From Acanthamoeba castellanii str. Neff (taxonomy: Eukaryota; Discosea; Longamoebia; Acanthamoebidae), in the NCBI RefSeq assembly GCF_000313135.1, contig NW_004457712.1:1080209-1144208 (forward strand): DNA of 64,000 bases, given 5' to 3'. Positions within the stretch are counted from its first letter, which is position 1; each line of letters begins with the position of its first letter. Shown here one piece after another: positions 1 to 12,363 of this stretch. The notes under the pieces were generated by a model. The model had not been told where the DNA came from. It was given only the letters and a program-made list of their open reading frames with translations, and did no database searches. A program made the position numbers and the translations under genes.

Positions 1-43
1 CGGGTGCACTGGCGGCGGCGGCGGCGGCGGCGGCGGTCACGGC

Positions 44-1823
44 ATGCCGCTGATGACGTTGTGCGTTGTGCGTGCCGTGCAGTTGGTCTTCTGGTCGTTC
101 AAGAACCGAAATCGGGCGATGCGGGTGTTGCTGAACCACTGGAACGGGGCCACCGGGCGGCACTCGTCGTTGCTGGACCTGACGACGCTCATGCTCAAGG
201 AGGACACTCCCAACGACAACGACTACGACTACGAGGAGTCCGCGTCGACCACCACCGAGGACAAGAGCGCCACGTGGAGCCCCGCCGAATCGCCCGCCGC
301 CGCCTCCCGGATCAGGCGATCGGGCGACCGGCTGCTCCTGCTCGGCGGCCACAGCAGCGACGAGGCCGAGAGCAAGCAGGCCTACGACTCGCAGAAGCGC
401 AACAGGCGCGGCTCCACACGCCGCCGCCGCTACGACGAGCTCCACGAGGCCGACGACGACGACGCCGAGGACGAGCCGGCGGGTGAAGACGAGCCGGCGG
501 CCGACGACGAGGACGAGCCTGTCGCCAACAACAACAACAGTAACGACGCCGACGTCGGCAACGAACTGTTCGAACGCGAGGCCAAGGCCGACGAGGACCG
601 TTTCGCTGTTGCGGCCGGCAGCGACCTCAACAGCACTATGGCCTTCTTCAGCCTCCTCTCTTCTGGTGCCGCTTCTTACCCCTCTCCCACCACTGTGTGT
701 GTGTGTGTGTGTGTCATGGGGTGGATTGGAGAAAGCTGCGGAGTGATGGCTGACCCCGGGCGGGCGGGGTCTGGGTTGTTGGCTGCAGGGGTGCCGGAGG
801 CGGAGAAGAACAAGCGGGAGGTGGAGGAAAGGGAGCGGGAGGGCCGCGACTTTTGTGGCATCCTCAACGTCACCATCGTGCAGGCCAAGGAGCTGCCTCG
901 CGGCCTCAACGGTGCGTGTGGGATTGCACCAACCCCCAAATCCCCTTTCTTTCTTTCTTTTTTCCCCTTCTCCGCTCTTCACTCCCAACCTGCTTTGCCT
1001 CCCCCCCCGGGTTCTCCTTCTCACCGCCCCGCCCCGCTCCCCACCGACTTGCATTCACGAACCCAGGCAAGCCCTCGCCGTACTGCACGCTCGAGTTGGC
1101 GCACGGCAGCGAGTATCCCGCGTGGTCCACCAGGCCCGCCATCAAGACTGTCACCCCGACTTGGAAGGAGAAGTTCACCGTGTACGTTACCCACGCACCA
1201 CACCATTAACAAGCACCACCACAAGCCGGACTTGGCTGTGCTGCACCTCTCACCACGTCATGGCACCTGCCGTGTGTCGTGTGTGTCGTGTGTGTCGTGT
1301 GTCGTGTAAATGGGCTGTTCGTGTGGGGGGCGGGTGGGCCGGTGGGTGGGGGGAGGTGCAGGCCTTTCAGGTACTCGGACTTGCAGAGCGAGCTGGTGTT
1401 CACAGTCTACGACAGCCGACTCGAGAGGGGGGGCAGCGGCGGTGAACCCGCCAAGCTCGCCGCCGCCAAGGGCCTGCTCATCGGCAAGGCTAAGAGTCCC
1501 GCCCAGAAATATCTGAGCCACAAGCTAGGCACGCGCCACAGCCCCTCCACACACGACACAACACGACACGACACGACACGACACGACACGACACAGCACA
1601 CAGGGCCACTGACGCGCTCGGTCTTTGTCGCTGGTGGTGGTTTTTGGGGGGAATGCAGGGTACACCATCAGGGGCGTGCCCCGGCACGACAAGTGGCTCA
1701 ACATCGACCCGTCCAAGTCAGAGGGTTTCCGCCTGGAGAACCTCAAGTACTGCAAGTTGCGCATCCAGACACAGTTCATCGGGAGACAAGGTGCGTTCTC
1801 CACCATGGGGAGGACCTTTACGC

Positions 1824-1855
<32 letters not shown>

Positions 1856-4800
1856 TTTTATTAGGAGCATGACTATTGTTGGTAGCATTAGTGTTGTTAG
1901 TAGCGTTGTTGTGTCTTGTGTCTTATATGCCTCCATGGACTTGTATGTATATATCTTAAATGGAGCGTTCCCCCGCTTGTCCGTCGATCGCAGCGCTGAT
2001 CCTGAGCTTCTGGCGAGAGTGCGCCAAGCTCTTCGACGTGGACGGCGATGGACACATCAACCGATTGGAGGTGGTCACCCTCCTTGATGCCCTCGGCATG
2101 TCCAACCTCACCGACGACGAGATCGACAAACTGGTACCCCTCCCCACTCTCTGCCCACGCACCCCCCCCACCTACCTCATGTATCTCTCTCCTCTCTCCT
2201 CTCTCCTCTCTCCTCTCTCCTCTCTCCTCTCTCCTCTCTCCTCTCTCCAACATATTTGGATGTATATATATAAATATCCAAAAATATGCATTACGCCGGG
2301 AAATTGCTGAGCACGCCTCCCCCTCCATGTATCCCCCCCCGTTCCAGTTCGAGATGATCGATCGCGATTGCGATGGCATTCTGTCGCCCGAGGAAATCGC
2401 CCTCTACATGGAACAGAAGGGTGCGTACCCTCACGACCACGCCCCCGCCTTTATCCCCCTCCCCCTCCCCCGGGAGGGGGAGGTACTGACCGTTGCATGC
2501 GTGTGCGTGTGCGTGTGCGTGTGCGTGTGCGTGTGCGTGCAGACAACAGTCTGGCGGCGGTGACCAGGTGCCCTGCGTGCGGCACAGACCTGTCGGGCCA
2601 CGGCGACTTCATTTTCCATTTGGCGACATGCTACCATCGCAACTCCTCGCGCTTCCGCGACTCCAGTACTCTTCCTCACCACACGTCACACGACACACAC
2701 AACACGCACAGCCTCACACACGACGGCCATCATGAATGACGCGTCGGTGTGGCGATGGGTGAACTCCAGTCATGGTTGGCATGCTGTCCCCGTTCGGTGC
2801 CATCAAGGGCATCACCAACTACATTCCCTTCTCCGGCGAGAAGAAGACCCTCCTCGTCGTCGATCGCGACGTATGCCCATACCCCCCCCCTCCTCCCCCT
2901 CCCAACTGGCGTTCAGCGCAGCTGAGCTGAATCACTTTGGGTCTCTTCTCTTCTCTTCTCTTCCTATCCCGGGCGCTCGTGTGTCCGCCCGCCAGACGGG
3001 CCACCTCATCGAGGAAAAGATCCCCACCTACATCAGAACAAGCCTCAAACTCATGTACAACACCCGCGCGGCCAAAGGTACGACCCCCCCCCCAGTCCCT
3101 CTCCACACGCACACGCGCCACACGGCCGCAAGCTCCGCCCCACCCACGCGCGCGCACCTGCACCGAATGGGTCTCTCTTGCCCTTGAGCAGTAGCACGGA
3201 TCGTTTATGTTGTGTGTGGTGGCGGCTGGTGGTGGCTGGTGGCTGGTGGTGGCTGGTGGTGGCTGGTGGTCCGCGACCCATTTCGTTTTCTTCCGCTGCA
3301 CAGCCGTGGGATCGAAGAAAGCGCGCCGCATTCTTCAGCACATGACGGTGAGTGGCGGCAAGCGATCGGATTCGCCAGCGAGTAGGAAGGAGATCAGGCC
3401 TTTTATCGAGGTACGGCGCACCACGTCACCGCAGCAGTCTTCTTTTCGTATGTTGGTATTCGTTAGCAGCAGCAGCAGCAGCAGCAGATGTTGAAGTAGT
3501 GTTCGTCGTATGTGCCTCAAACCACGCACTCTCCTTTCCCGGCATCGTCGCTATCACTGCAGTTCCACGGCCTCAACCCGGATGAGTTTTTGGAGGACGT
3601 GGAGAGCTTCGAGAATTTCAATCAATTCTTCTACCGAAAGCTCAAACCCTCCGTGCGGCCACTTGCCTATCCCAACGATCCGGTACACTCGACACTCGAC
3701 AACACACACACAACCCTGCTCCTGGGCACCGTGCGGTGCGGGCTAACTCCCGTTCTTCGTCGGCGCACTCGAGCAGAAAATTGCGGTGTCGCCTGCGGAT
3801 TGCCGTTGTATAGTATTCCCCTCCATCTCCACGGCCACCGAATTGTGGATCAAAGGGTGCGCGTGACTCCCCCCTCCCAATTATTTAACAGCCGGCCAAT
3901 CACCTCCGCCGGTAGGTGAAGGGATGTCAGCAACAAAGCTCGCTCACTCGTCGCTACACGTTCCCCTCCTCCAACCCTCTCCCCCAATTTCCTCGCTCTC
4001 TCTTTGCGTGTTCAGACGAAACTTCAACCTGGAGACTCTCCTGTGCGATCCCGCGCTGGTGGAGCAGTACAAGGGCTGCTCCGTGGGCATCTTCCGCCTC
4101 GCGCCCCAGGACTACCACCGATACCACATCCCCGTCGATGGTGCGCCCACGCCCCCTGCGCGACCCCCCCCCTCCCCCTCCTTTCATCCGATCCGATCCG
4201 ATCTCGCTCGAGTGTCTAACGAGGAGGATGGGCGCGCCCTCGACCCTTGCTCGCTACTGGGCGGGCTGGCTGGCGGTGGGGCTGCAGGCGTGATGGGACC
4301 CTCGGTGACCATCGAGGGCGCCTACTACACCGTGGTACGCACCACACGACGACGATGACACACACACAACACACACACACACACACACACCACACACAAT
4401 GCAATCACTCTGCATTCGTAGCGCCGGCCCGCCACCGGCCACCACTGCGGTGCATTGTATTGGGCTTGGCCGCTCACGCGGTCCCGTTGTGGTAGAATCC
4501 GGTGGCCATCAACAACTCCATCAACGTCTACGGCGAGAACAAGCGCGTCCTCACCCAGATCTTCAGCCCACAATTCGGTATGTGCGCACCACACGTCCCC
4601 CCGCTCCCCTCGCCACCTCCCCATACCCGGAACCCCCCCCCACCCCACCCGCGTCACCGTCTCTGAGTTCCGGCGTGGGCGTGGGCGTGGGCGTGGCGTG
4701 GATGGCGCGAAGGTCCGGTGATGTACGTGACCATAGGCGCGACGATCGTGGGCTCCATCGTGCTGACCACCCGGGAGGGCGACCACGTGAAACGGTACCG

Positions 4801-4893
4801 TCAAACCCCAACCCCCACCCCACTCTTATTTCTTCTTCTTGCTTCGAAGACCGAACTACCGGGGGGGTCGGTCTTCGAAGCACTACTTCAACA

Positions 4894-4924
<31 letters not shown>

Positions 4925-5298
4925 ATGGGGTGTCGCGTGTACGATGTCGGGTCGGGTCGGTGTCGGGTCGGGTCGGTGTGGGCGTGGGCGTGGGCGTGGA
5001 CGTGGACCTGGACGTGGGCGTGGACGTGGACGTGGACGTGGGGCGGGGGGAGAGCAGGGGCGACGAGCACGGGTACTTTGCGTTTGGTGGGAGCACGATC
5101 GTGCTGCTGTTCGAGAGGGGCCGTATCAAGTGGGAGGAGGACCTGCTCACGCACAGCGCCAAGCCCGTGGAGACGCTCGTGCGCATGGGGTCCCCCATCG
5201 GACGCACCCCCGTCTCGCGCGTACCTCCCTCCTCCCCCTACGAGGGACACCACTCCCTCTTCCGCTCCGTGGGCGCCGCCCAGCAGGACGGCGTTTGA
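44..5298 (+). CDS. Phosphatidylserine decarboxylase, C2/EF-hand (PSD2-like) type; 5' end possibly incomplete
   Basis: Decarboxylates phosphatidylserine to phosphatidylethanolamine, probably on endomembranes like yeast Psd2. An acidic, Asp/Glu/Asn-rich N-terminus (44-665) precedes a C2 domain spread over exons near 789-911, 1067-1181, 1371-1530 and 1660-1790 ([15 protein letters not shown], then [10 protein letters not shown]). Two EF-hands follow, one with [13 protein letters not shown] (about 2030) and one with [13 protein letters not shown] (about 2360). Next is a CPACGTDL...HLATC zinc-binding-like motif (about 2570). The catalytic part runs from [15 protein letters not shown] (about 3620), through [10 protein letters not shown] (about 4120), to the pyruvoyl cleavage motif [10 protein letters not shown] (about 5090). 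At least twelve introns are needed, several filled with microsatellites. The first exon stays open to the left edge, so the true start may lie outside the window; ATG 44 is the first in-frame Met. The family call is firm; intron borders are approximate. Confidence 0.9.
2183..2248. repeat. TCTCTCC heptamer array in a PSD intron
   Basis: About nine near-perfect copies between the two EF-hand exons. Confidence 0.9.
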
Positions 5299-5635
5299 TT
5301 TGCGCAAAGAAAAAAAAACAACAACAACAACAGTTTGATTTTAGGGCAATGCAAACACCACCCACCACCACTTGTGGGGGGGGGGTAGAGGGGAGGACGT
5401 GGGGCACCGGTGGAGTGTGTCCCGGTGGTGCAACGTCGACGTTGTTGCAGGGGGGGGGTTAGCGGTGTCACACGCGGCGGTGGGGTTCTCGCTCGAAGTT
5501 TCGCCGACTGTTCCTCCGCCTGTGGGGGGGGTTGAAGTGCCGCACCACGGGCGAAAGAAGATCTGTCACAAACACAACACCGCACTTGGCCGAAAGAGAG
5601 GAGAGAGAGACCGCTACTACTACGGTACGAACGTA
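5299..5635. other. Spacer between the PSD and PCYT2 genes
   Basis: This holds the PSD 3' end and the PCYT2 5' leader. An A-rich tract with CAACAA repeats lies at 5310-5332 and several G-runs follow. No other gene is seen. Confidence 0.6.
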
Positions 5636-7343
<1,708 letters not shown>

Positions 7344-7589
7344 GAAGCTCAGTGAGCCCCACCACCACACATCCCCCCCCCCGAACGCGTGAATGTACAG
7401 CCCCACCACCCAGCTGGGTGGTGGTCGCCCCCCCTGTTCGTACGGGGTAATAAACCAATAATAATTATAATTATCAGTCGACGAAGCGGAGCTCCTCGTC
7501 GGTGGCGACGGTGGTCGGGCCGCGCCGGATGGGCCGCATCACGCGCTCGTCGAGCAGACAGACGATGTGCACAACCAACTCCCGAAGCG
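7344..7589. terminator. Shared 3' region of convergent genes
   Basis: PCYT2 (+) and the nitrobindin-rhodanese gene (-) meet here. AATAAA at 7449-7454, in an AT-rich patch unlike the surrounding sequence, is a candidate polyadenylation signal for the plus-strand gene. Confidence 0.45.
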
Positions 7590-9149
7590 TCACGCAGCGG
7601 CGTTCCACCCCTCCCAGCCGCCCTGCAGATTGTAGACGATACGGGAGACGCCAAGCTGGGCACGGCACACGATCCACGTGAATGAACCCAGACAAGAGTT
7701 AGAGGCTCGCCGAAAACAGCAAGGAACTGTGTGGCGGGAGGGATGTACGGGGTGCAGTTCCTTCTGGGCGAGTGCGCCACGGTAGCCCTGGCGACAGTAG
7801 ACCACCACCTGCTGGCGGGGCAGCAGCGCCAACAGGCCGGCGAGGTCGGTGGCGGCCATGCTGAGGAGGCGGCCCAGAGGCAGGTTGATGGCCCCCGCCA
7901 CGTGCTCCCGCTCGTACTCCTCCCTCTCCCTGCACCGCCCACCCACATATGAGGACGCGATGAGGTGTGCTGCCCCAGCCTTCCGATAGATCTGTGTGTC
8001 TTGTGTGTGTGTGTGTGTGTGTGTGTTGTGTGTGTGTGTGTGTGGTGTGTGTGTCCCTCTTCCTTCCTTCCTTCTGACGAGCGGGCGCACACGCACCGGA
8101 CATCCACCACGGTGTAGGCATCGAGCTGCTCCTTCAGCGCGTCGGGTGAGATCTGGCCCAGCTGCAGCTCCTCCTCCTCCTCCTCCTGCAGCTTCTCGAG
8201 CTCGCCCACGAGGTGCTGCTGCAGCGGTTGCCCCATGGCGGCCATCTCCACCTCTACACGCACGCATATTATAGAGAGGTAAAAAAACCACATCGTTAAC
8301 GGGAAGCTGCTGCCGACCGCCAGGCGGTGGACCACGTGGTGGCAAGATCTCGTGTGTGCGTGTACTTTACACAAAAATAAGGTATCTGGTGTAAGTAGAG
8401 AGAGAGAGAGAGACGCGTACCGTAGCCAAGGCGGACGCCGATGTCCGAAGGGGAGGCCCCCTCCGCTGGCGCGCGGAGGCGGTACACGCGCCGCAGTTGT
8501 GTCACTTCCTTTGCTGACGACGTGCGCGCCACCGCAGTGCTGGACACCTCCAGCGCGTGACGCTCCGGGTCCGCTGTTCCCTCGTACACTAACCACGCTC
8601 CCCCCCCCAAATCTCTGCTTAGTAGCTGTGTTGCCTCGTGGGTGTGGCGTGTAGAAGGCTCCGTCGAACCCTGGGCTATGCCGGTGGGGTCGCACACGAG
8701 GAATTCGGCGCGGTGGTGGGGCTGCGGGCGCACATAGCCACACTCGGTGTGCATGGGCTTGTGGGGCGCCTCGGCCGTCCAGGTGCGCTGTGTGTAGGCG
8801 AGGAAGGGCTTTCCGCCCACCCGCCAGAACCGCACCTCCTCTCCGTACTCGAATCCTTCTGCACCGGCCGCCACACCACCACCACCAACCACCGTCAGCC
8901 CGCAAACACCTCAGCAACTCTCTGCGCAGCAGAAAGATAAATATATATTAATATATATTAATGGTATATATATATATTTGTATAAATGTGTAGGAGCGGG
9001 GGCTGTGTACGGATGGTGGGGTAGTGGCCACGCCCCGTGCCCCGCCACGTGCCCACCAGCCACTGCAGCGGCAGCGGCGCTGCCCCCCTCGTGGCATCGG
9101 CGGCGAAGGCCACTTGCGCTGGCGGTGCTTGGGGTGGTCTGCTGCACAT
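7590..9149 (-). CDS. Nitrobindin (THAP4-type heme-binding) domain fused to a rhodanese domain
   Basis: The N-terminal half is a nitrobindin beta-barrel. It has LQWLVGTWRGTGRGHYPTI in exon 1 (9149-9011), FEYGEEVRFWRVGGKPFLAYTQ and HTECGYVRP in exon 2 (from 8858), TSSAKEVTQLRRVYRL (about 8500), then MAAMGQPLQQHLVGELEK (about 8220). In known nitrobindins a His near the C-terminal end of the barrel binds heme, and QHL is the likely counterpart. The protein continues in frame through a Glu-rich linker into a rhodanese domain: ALKEQLDAYTVVDV, EYEREHVAGAINLPLGRL, and the loop VVVYCRQGYRG with the catalytic Cys (about 7800). It ends NLQGGWEGWNAAA. The chosen start is the Met of CSRPPQAPP at 9149, after an A-rich 5' leader. 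An NO/heme or sulfur-transfer role is inferred from the domains; the fusion is the unusual part. Confidence 0.85.
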
Positions 9150-9707
9150 TTTTGTTTTTGTTTTGTTTTTTTTTGGTGTTTTTTTTGGCGCCACTTCCGC
9201 CAGGGTACTGGGTGGGAAACGAGCGAATATTCCTGGAGTAACCACACAAAGGGCTCGAAAATGGGTCGGGGTCGACACTCCCCATTGGCTCCCAGGGCTT
9301 GAAGCAAAGGTGCCATCCACTGGGTGGGGACACACTCCATTTGGACGTACACCGCGCCCCCCCACCACAGTAGCCATCTCTGTAGCGATATAGATCCCCG
9401 TCGTCGTTCTGAAGGCCAATACCTCGGGCAAGTGTGAATGCCCCTGCCGCTGGTATCTGTCCCTTCTCGTTGCGTGCTTGCCCCCCTGCTGTCATGTCGT
9501 ACGTGCCTGGACAGTCGGGATCCTTATGCGTGAGTGCGTGTCGTTTGCCCACCTTTCGCCACCGCGTGGCGTGTGGCGTGTGGCGGTGGTGGTCGCTGGC
9601 ATTGCTGAGGCAGCCGGAGCATCGCGCGTGTCACCGACCGAGACCCCGGTGCCTTGCCAGCCACGCCCGCCATCGCCCACCTCATCCGTCAAAGAGGCCT
9701 CCGCTCC
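9150..9707. promoter_or_regulatory. Divergent intergenic region, nitrobindin-rhodanese and Hsp20-like genes
   Basis: The two start codons point away from each other across 558 bp. The A/T tract near 9151-9190 (plus-strand T runs) is probably the minus-strand 5' leader. The rest contains the coding-like stretch noted at 9196-9540. No defined promoter motif is recognised. Confidence 0.4.
9196..9540 (-). other. Coding-like stretch upstream of the nitrobindin-rhodanese gene, interrupted at a G-run
   Basis: On the minus strand one frame reads CPGTYDMTAGGQARNEKGQ, then GLQNDDGDLYRYRDGYCGGG. After the run of seven G (plus-strand C, about 9357-9363) another frame continues as VYVQMECVPTQWMAPLLQAL and PFVWLLQEYS. 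Both halves look more like protein than like spacer, but they are out of frame by one base. It could be an extra upstream exon, a separate small gene with a sequencing error in the homopolymer, or a decayed gene. I recognise no family. Confidence 0.25.
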
Positions 9708-9971
9708 ATGGACCTCCCGGGGCCAGCAGGGTCCAAGGGGCCGTGGCCACCGACGTCGTCGCCACCAGCACCGCACGCCTGGCAGGCCGAGGAGGAGGAC
9801 GACGACAACGGCACCACCCACGGCAGCCACGACATTCAGCACCATCAGCTCCATCGGCGCCACCAGCCGCGCCCGACCACCTCCCCCTCCCCCGCTACCG
9901 GCAGTAGTAGCGGCGGTCTCCACCGGGAGCAGCAGCAGCAGCAGCAGCCCCTCGAGCACCGCCACCGCCAC

Positions 9972-10011
<40 letters not shown>

Positions 10012-12249
10012 CCCCCGATGACGACGACTTCAAGCGTCCCGCCCTGCCCTACCGCAAGCGCACTACCACCGCTACTACCACCTCCTCCTCCTCCTCCTCC
10101 ACCACCACCACCACCACCACAATGCAGCAGCAGCAGCAGCAATGCGGCGCGGCGGTGGCGGGTCATTTGCTGCCTGCTGCTGTACAGGCCAGGAGCGCGA
10201 AGGAGCTGGAGGCCCTGTTCCGCCACCTGGTGCACACCTTCCACGCCAGCGCTCCCCACCACTTGCGCACAGGCGCACCCGCCATCACGACCGCCGCCGC
10301 CGCCGCCGATGGTAGCCATGGTGACGGCTTCGCTCCCACTACCACCACCACCTCCACCACCTCCCCCTTATCCGCAGCCGCCGCCGCTGCCGCCACCACC
10401 ACCACCACCACCACCGTCACCACCGTCACCGCGGCCGCCAGCAGCAGCAGCAGCCGTCGTACCCACGGTCGCGGGCACGCGTACACGAGCAGCGAGAGGG
10501 GAATTCCCTTCTCGCCCGTAGGGTATCGTAGCAGTAGAGCAGGAGCAGGAGCAGGAGCAGGAGGATCAGGAGCAGGAGCAGGAGGATCAGCGACGATGAG
10601 ACGCTACGATCCGGCTTCCACCCTCCCATCAGCTGCGGCGGTGGCTGCAAGAAGCAGCGGTGATTGGCCACCGCCTGTAATCGCGACTCGTGGTTGCGAT
10701 GCCCCACCGCGACCATCACCAGCAGCCCCATCACCAGCACCAGCAGCACCCAACAAGGAGGGCCTGGCCGGGCACACGGTACCGTACCTTGTTCCCCCCC
10801 CCAATGTCGCGAGGCGGGCTTCGCCCCAATGACCACCGGTCTCCCGTTGAGTTGTTGGTCACTTGTCGTGCGGTTCGCCTTCTATCATAGCTGGACATGC
10901 TGGCGCAGGGGGTGGAGACCACCACGCGCTGCACGACGGCCTGGAGTTCGCACGCCTTCTGGAACCAACAGTTTGCGAGCTGCCGGCCCATCATGAAGAA
11001 CTCCTCTTCCTCGGCGCCCTCGCTCCCGGCGACAACTTCGAAGACGACGAAGCCCAGTGTACGCACCGCCCATCTTCCCCCAGCCCTCCAGATGACGATA
11101 TTTCAACACCCCATCATCATCGAGCACTCTACCATCATTGGGGCGAAGGATGGGCTTATCGCTGCGTGGTCCTCGTTGTGTGTGGTGTGTGTGTGGTGTG
11201 TATGTGTGTGTGTGTGAGTGTGTCGTGTGTGTGTGTGTGTGTCGTGTGTGTCGTGATCACGGCAGAATGGGGCGGGATGGAACAGTCCGGGTCGGTACGA
11301 CCTGCTTCTCCACGCCGCCGCCTCCCACGGTCTCCGGTCGCCCGCTCCGTCCTCGGCGGCGGCGGCGGCGGAGGCGAGTGCTGACGCAGCCCGGGCATTG
11401 CGGAAGCGCAAGAGGGAGGAGGAGGCCACCGAGGACGACGAGGAAGAGCCAATCGTGATCACCATGGCTCCTGCAGCTGCTCAGCTTCGTGCGGGGGCGG
11501 CAACGGCGTCGGGTCAGGCGGTGATCACCATCCCGCGGACCTACACCCACGAAACAGCCAGCAACCTCTTCGTCTTTGCCGAACTCACGGGTGCGTTCGG
11601 GCTCCAGATGCGCCTTTTTTCTCGTTCTTATTTCTCGTTCTTATTTCATCGGGGGGACACAGGGGCGCGCAAGCGAGACATCGCCCTCTCCTTCGACGAG
11701 GGGACTCTCCGCCTGATGGCCTCCCGCCAGCCCTCCCTCGCTCCGGTACCCTCCCCACCACAAACACACTCCTCTCTTCTGCCGAGTACGCGGTGGGTAA
11801 CAGTTGTATGTTGTGTGTGGTGTGTGGTGTAGGCCTCCGATGGGGAGGGTGGATGGGAGGAGGGGGCCAACTACATGGTCACCATGCCACTCCCGCCTTG
11901 GGTCGATGACCGACGAATGAGGTGCGTAAAAATCACCTTCTCCACGGGGCTCCTGGAGCTCTGCATCCCCAAAGACCTGGCCCACCACGACGAAGAAGAG
12001 TACCCCGTGGCCGCCGCCGCCGCCGGAGCGCCGCCCATCAACGCGGTCGTGACCGTGAGCGGCATCGGGGCCGGGCTGACCTCTAGCGGTCGAGAACAGC
12101 GCTGGCGGCCCTCCGGCCATCAGGTGGACCAAGCGACCCTCACCGCCGCCGAGCCTGCTGCGGGGTTCCTCTTTCCCGCGCACGCGGCCTCGGCGTACGC
12201 CGAAGCTGTCGGCCACAGCACCCCGCCCACTGAACGGCGGGTCCACTAG
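9708..12249 (+). CDS. Hsp20/alpha-crystallin-like domain protein with long low-complexity N-terminus
   Basis: Exon 1 (ATG 9708, the first in its frame) encodes Gln, His, Thr and Ser runs, with one ordered-looking helix, SAKELEALFRHLVHTFHAS (about 10195). A second exon from about 10909 reads LHDGLEFARLLEPTV and ELLFLGALAPGDNFEDD, then joins PGRYDLLLHAAASHGLRS (about 11287) and a KRKREEE basic/acidic patch. The C-terminal part resembles an alpha-crystallin domain: NLFVFAELTGARKRDIALSF (about 11560 and 11665), YMVTMPLPPWVDDRRMR (about 11873), then ITFSTGLLELCIPKD. This matches the usual order of DLPGv-kkeDI-v, the RxFxLP-like strand and NGVLxIxxPK. Assignment rests on the pattern, since the canonical A-x-x-NGVL is degenerate (FSTGLLEL). 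The junction after exon 1 (about 10780 or 10792) is not settled. A small heat-shock-like chaperone role is inferred. Confidence 0.55.
9929..10010 (+). repeat. CAG runs encoding poly-Gln
   Basis: Two CAG blocks (9929-9948 and 9975-10010) in the coding frame of the Hsp20-like gene, split by Pro/His/Arg codons. Confidence 0.9.
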
Positions 12250-12363
12250 TGCTGCGCACACACGACACGCGACACACACACACACCACTGTCTAAACGCA
12301 ACTGCATTCATCATCGCCGCGAAAGGGAGGTGGTGGTGGTGGTGGGGGGGGAGGTCGTTCAGG

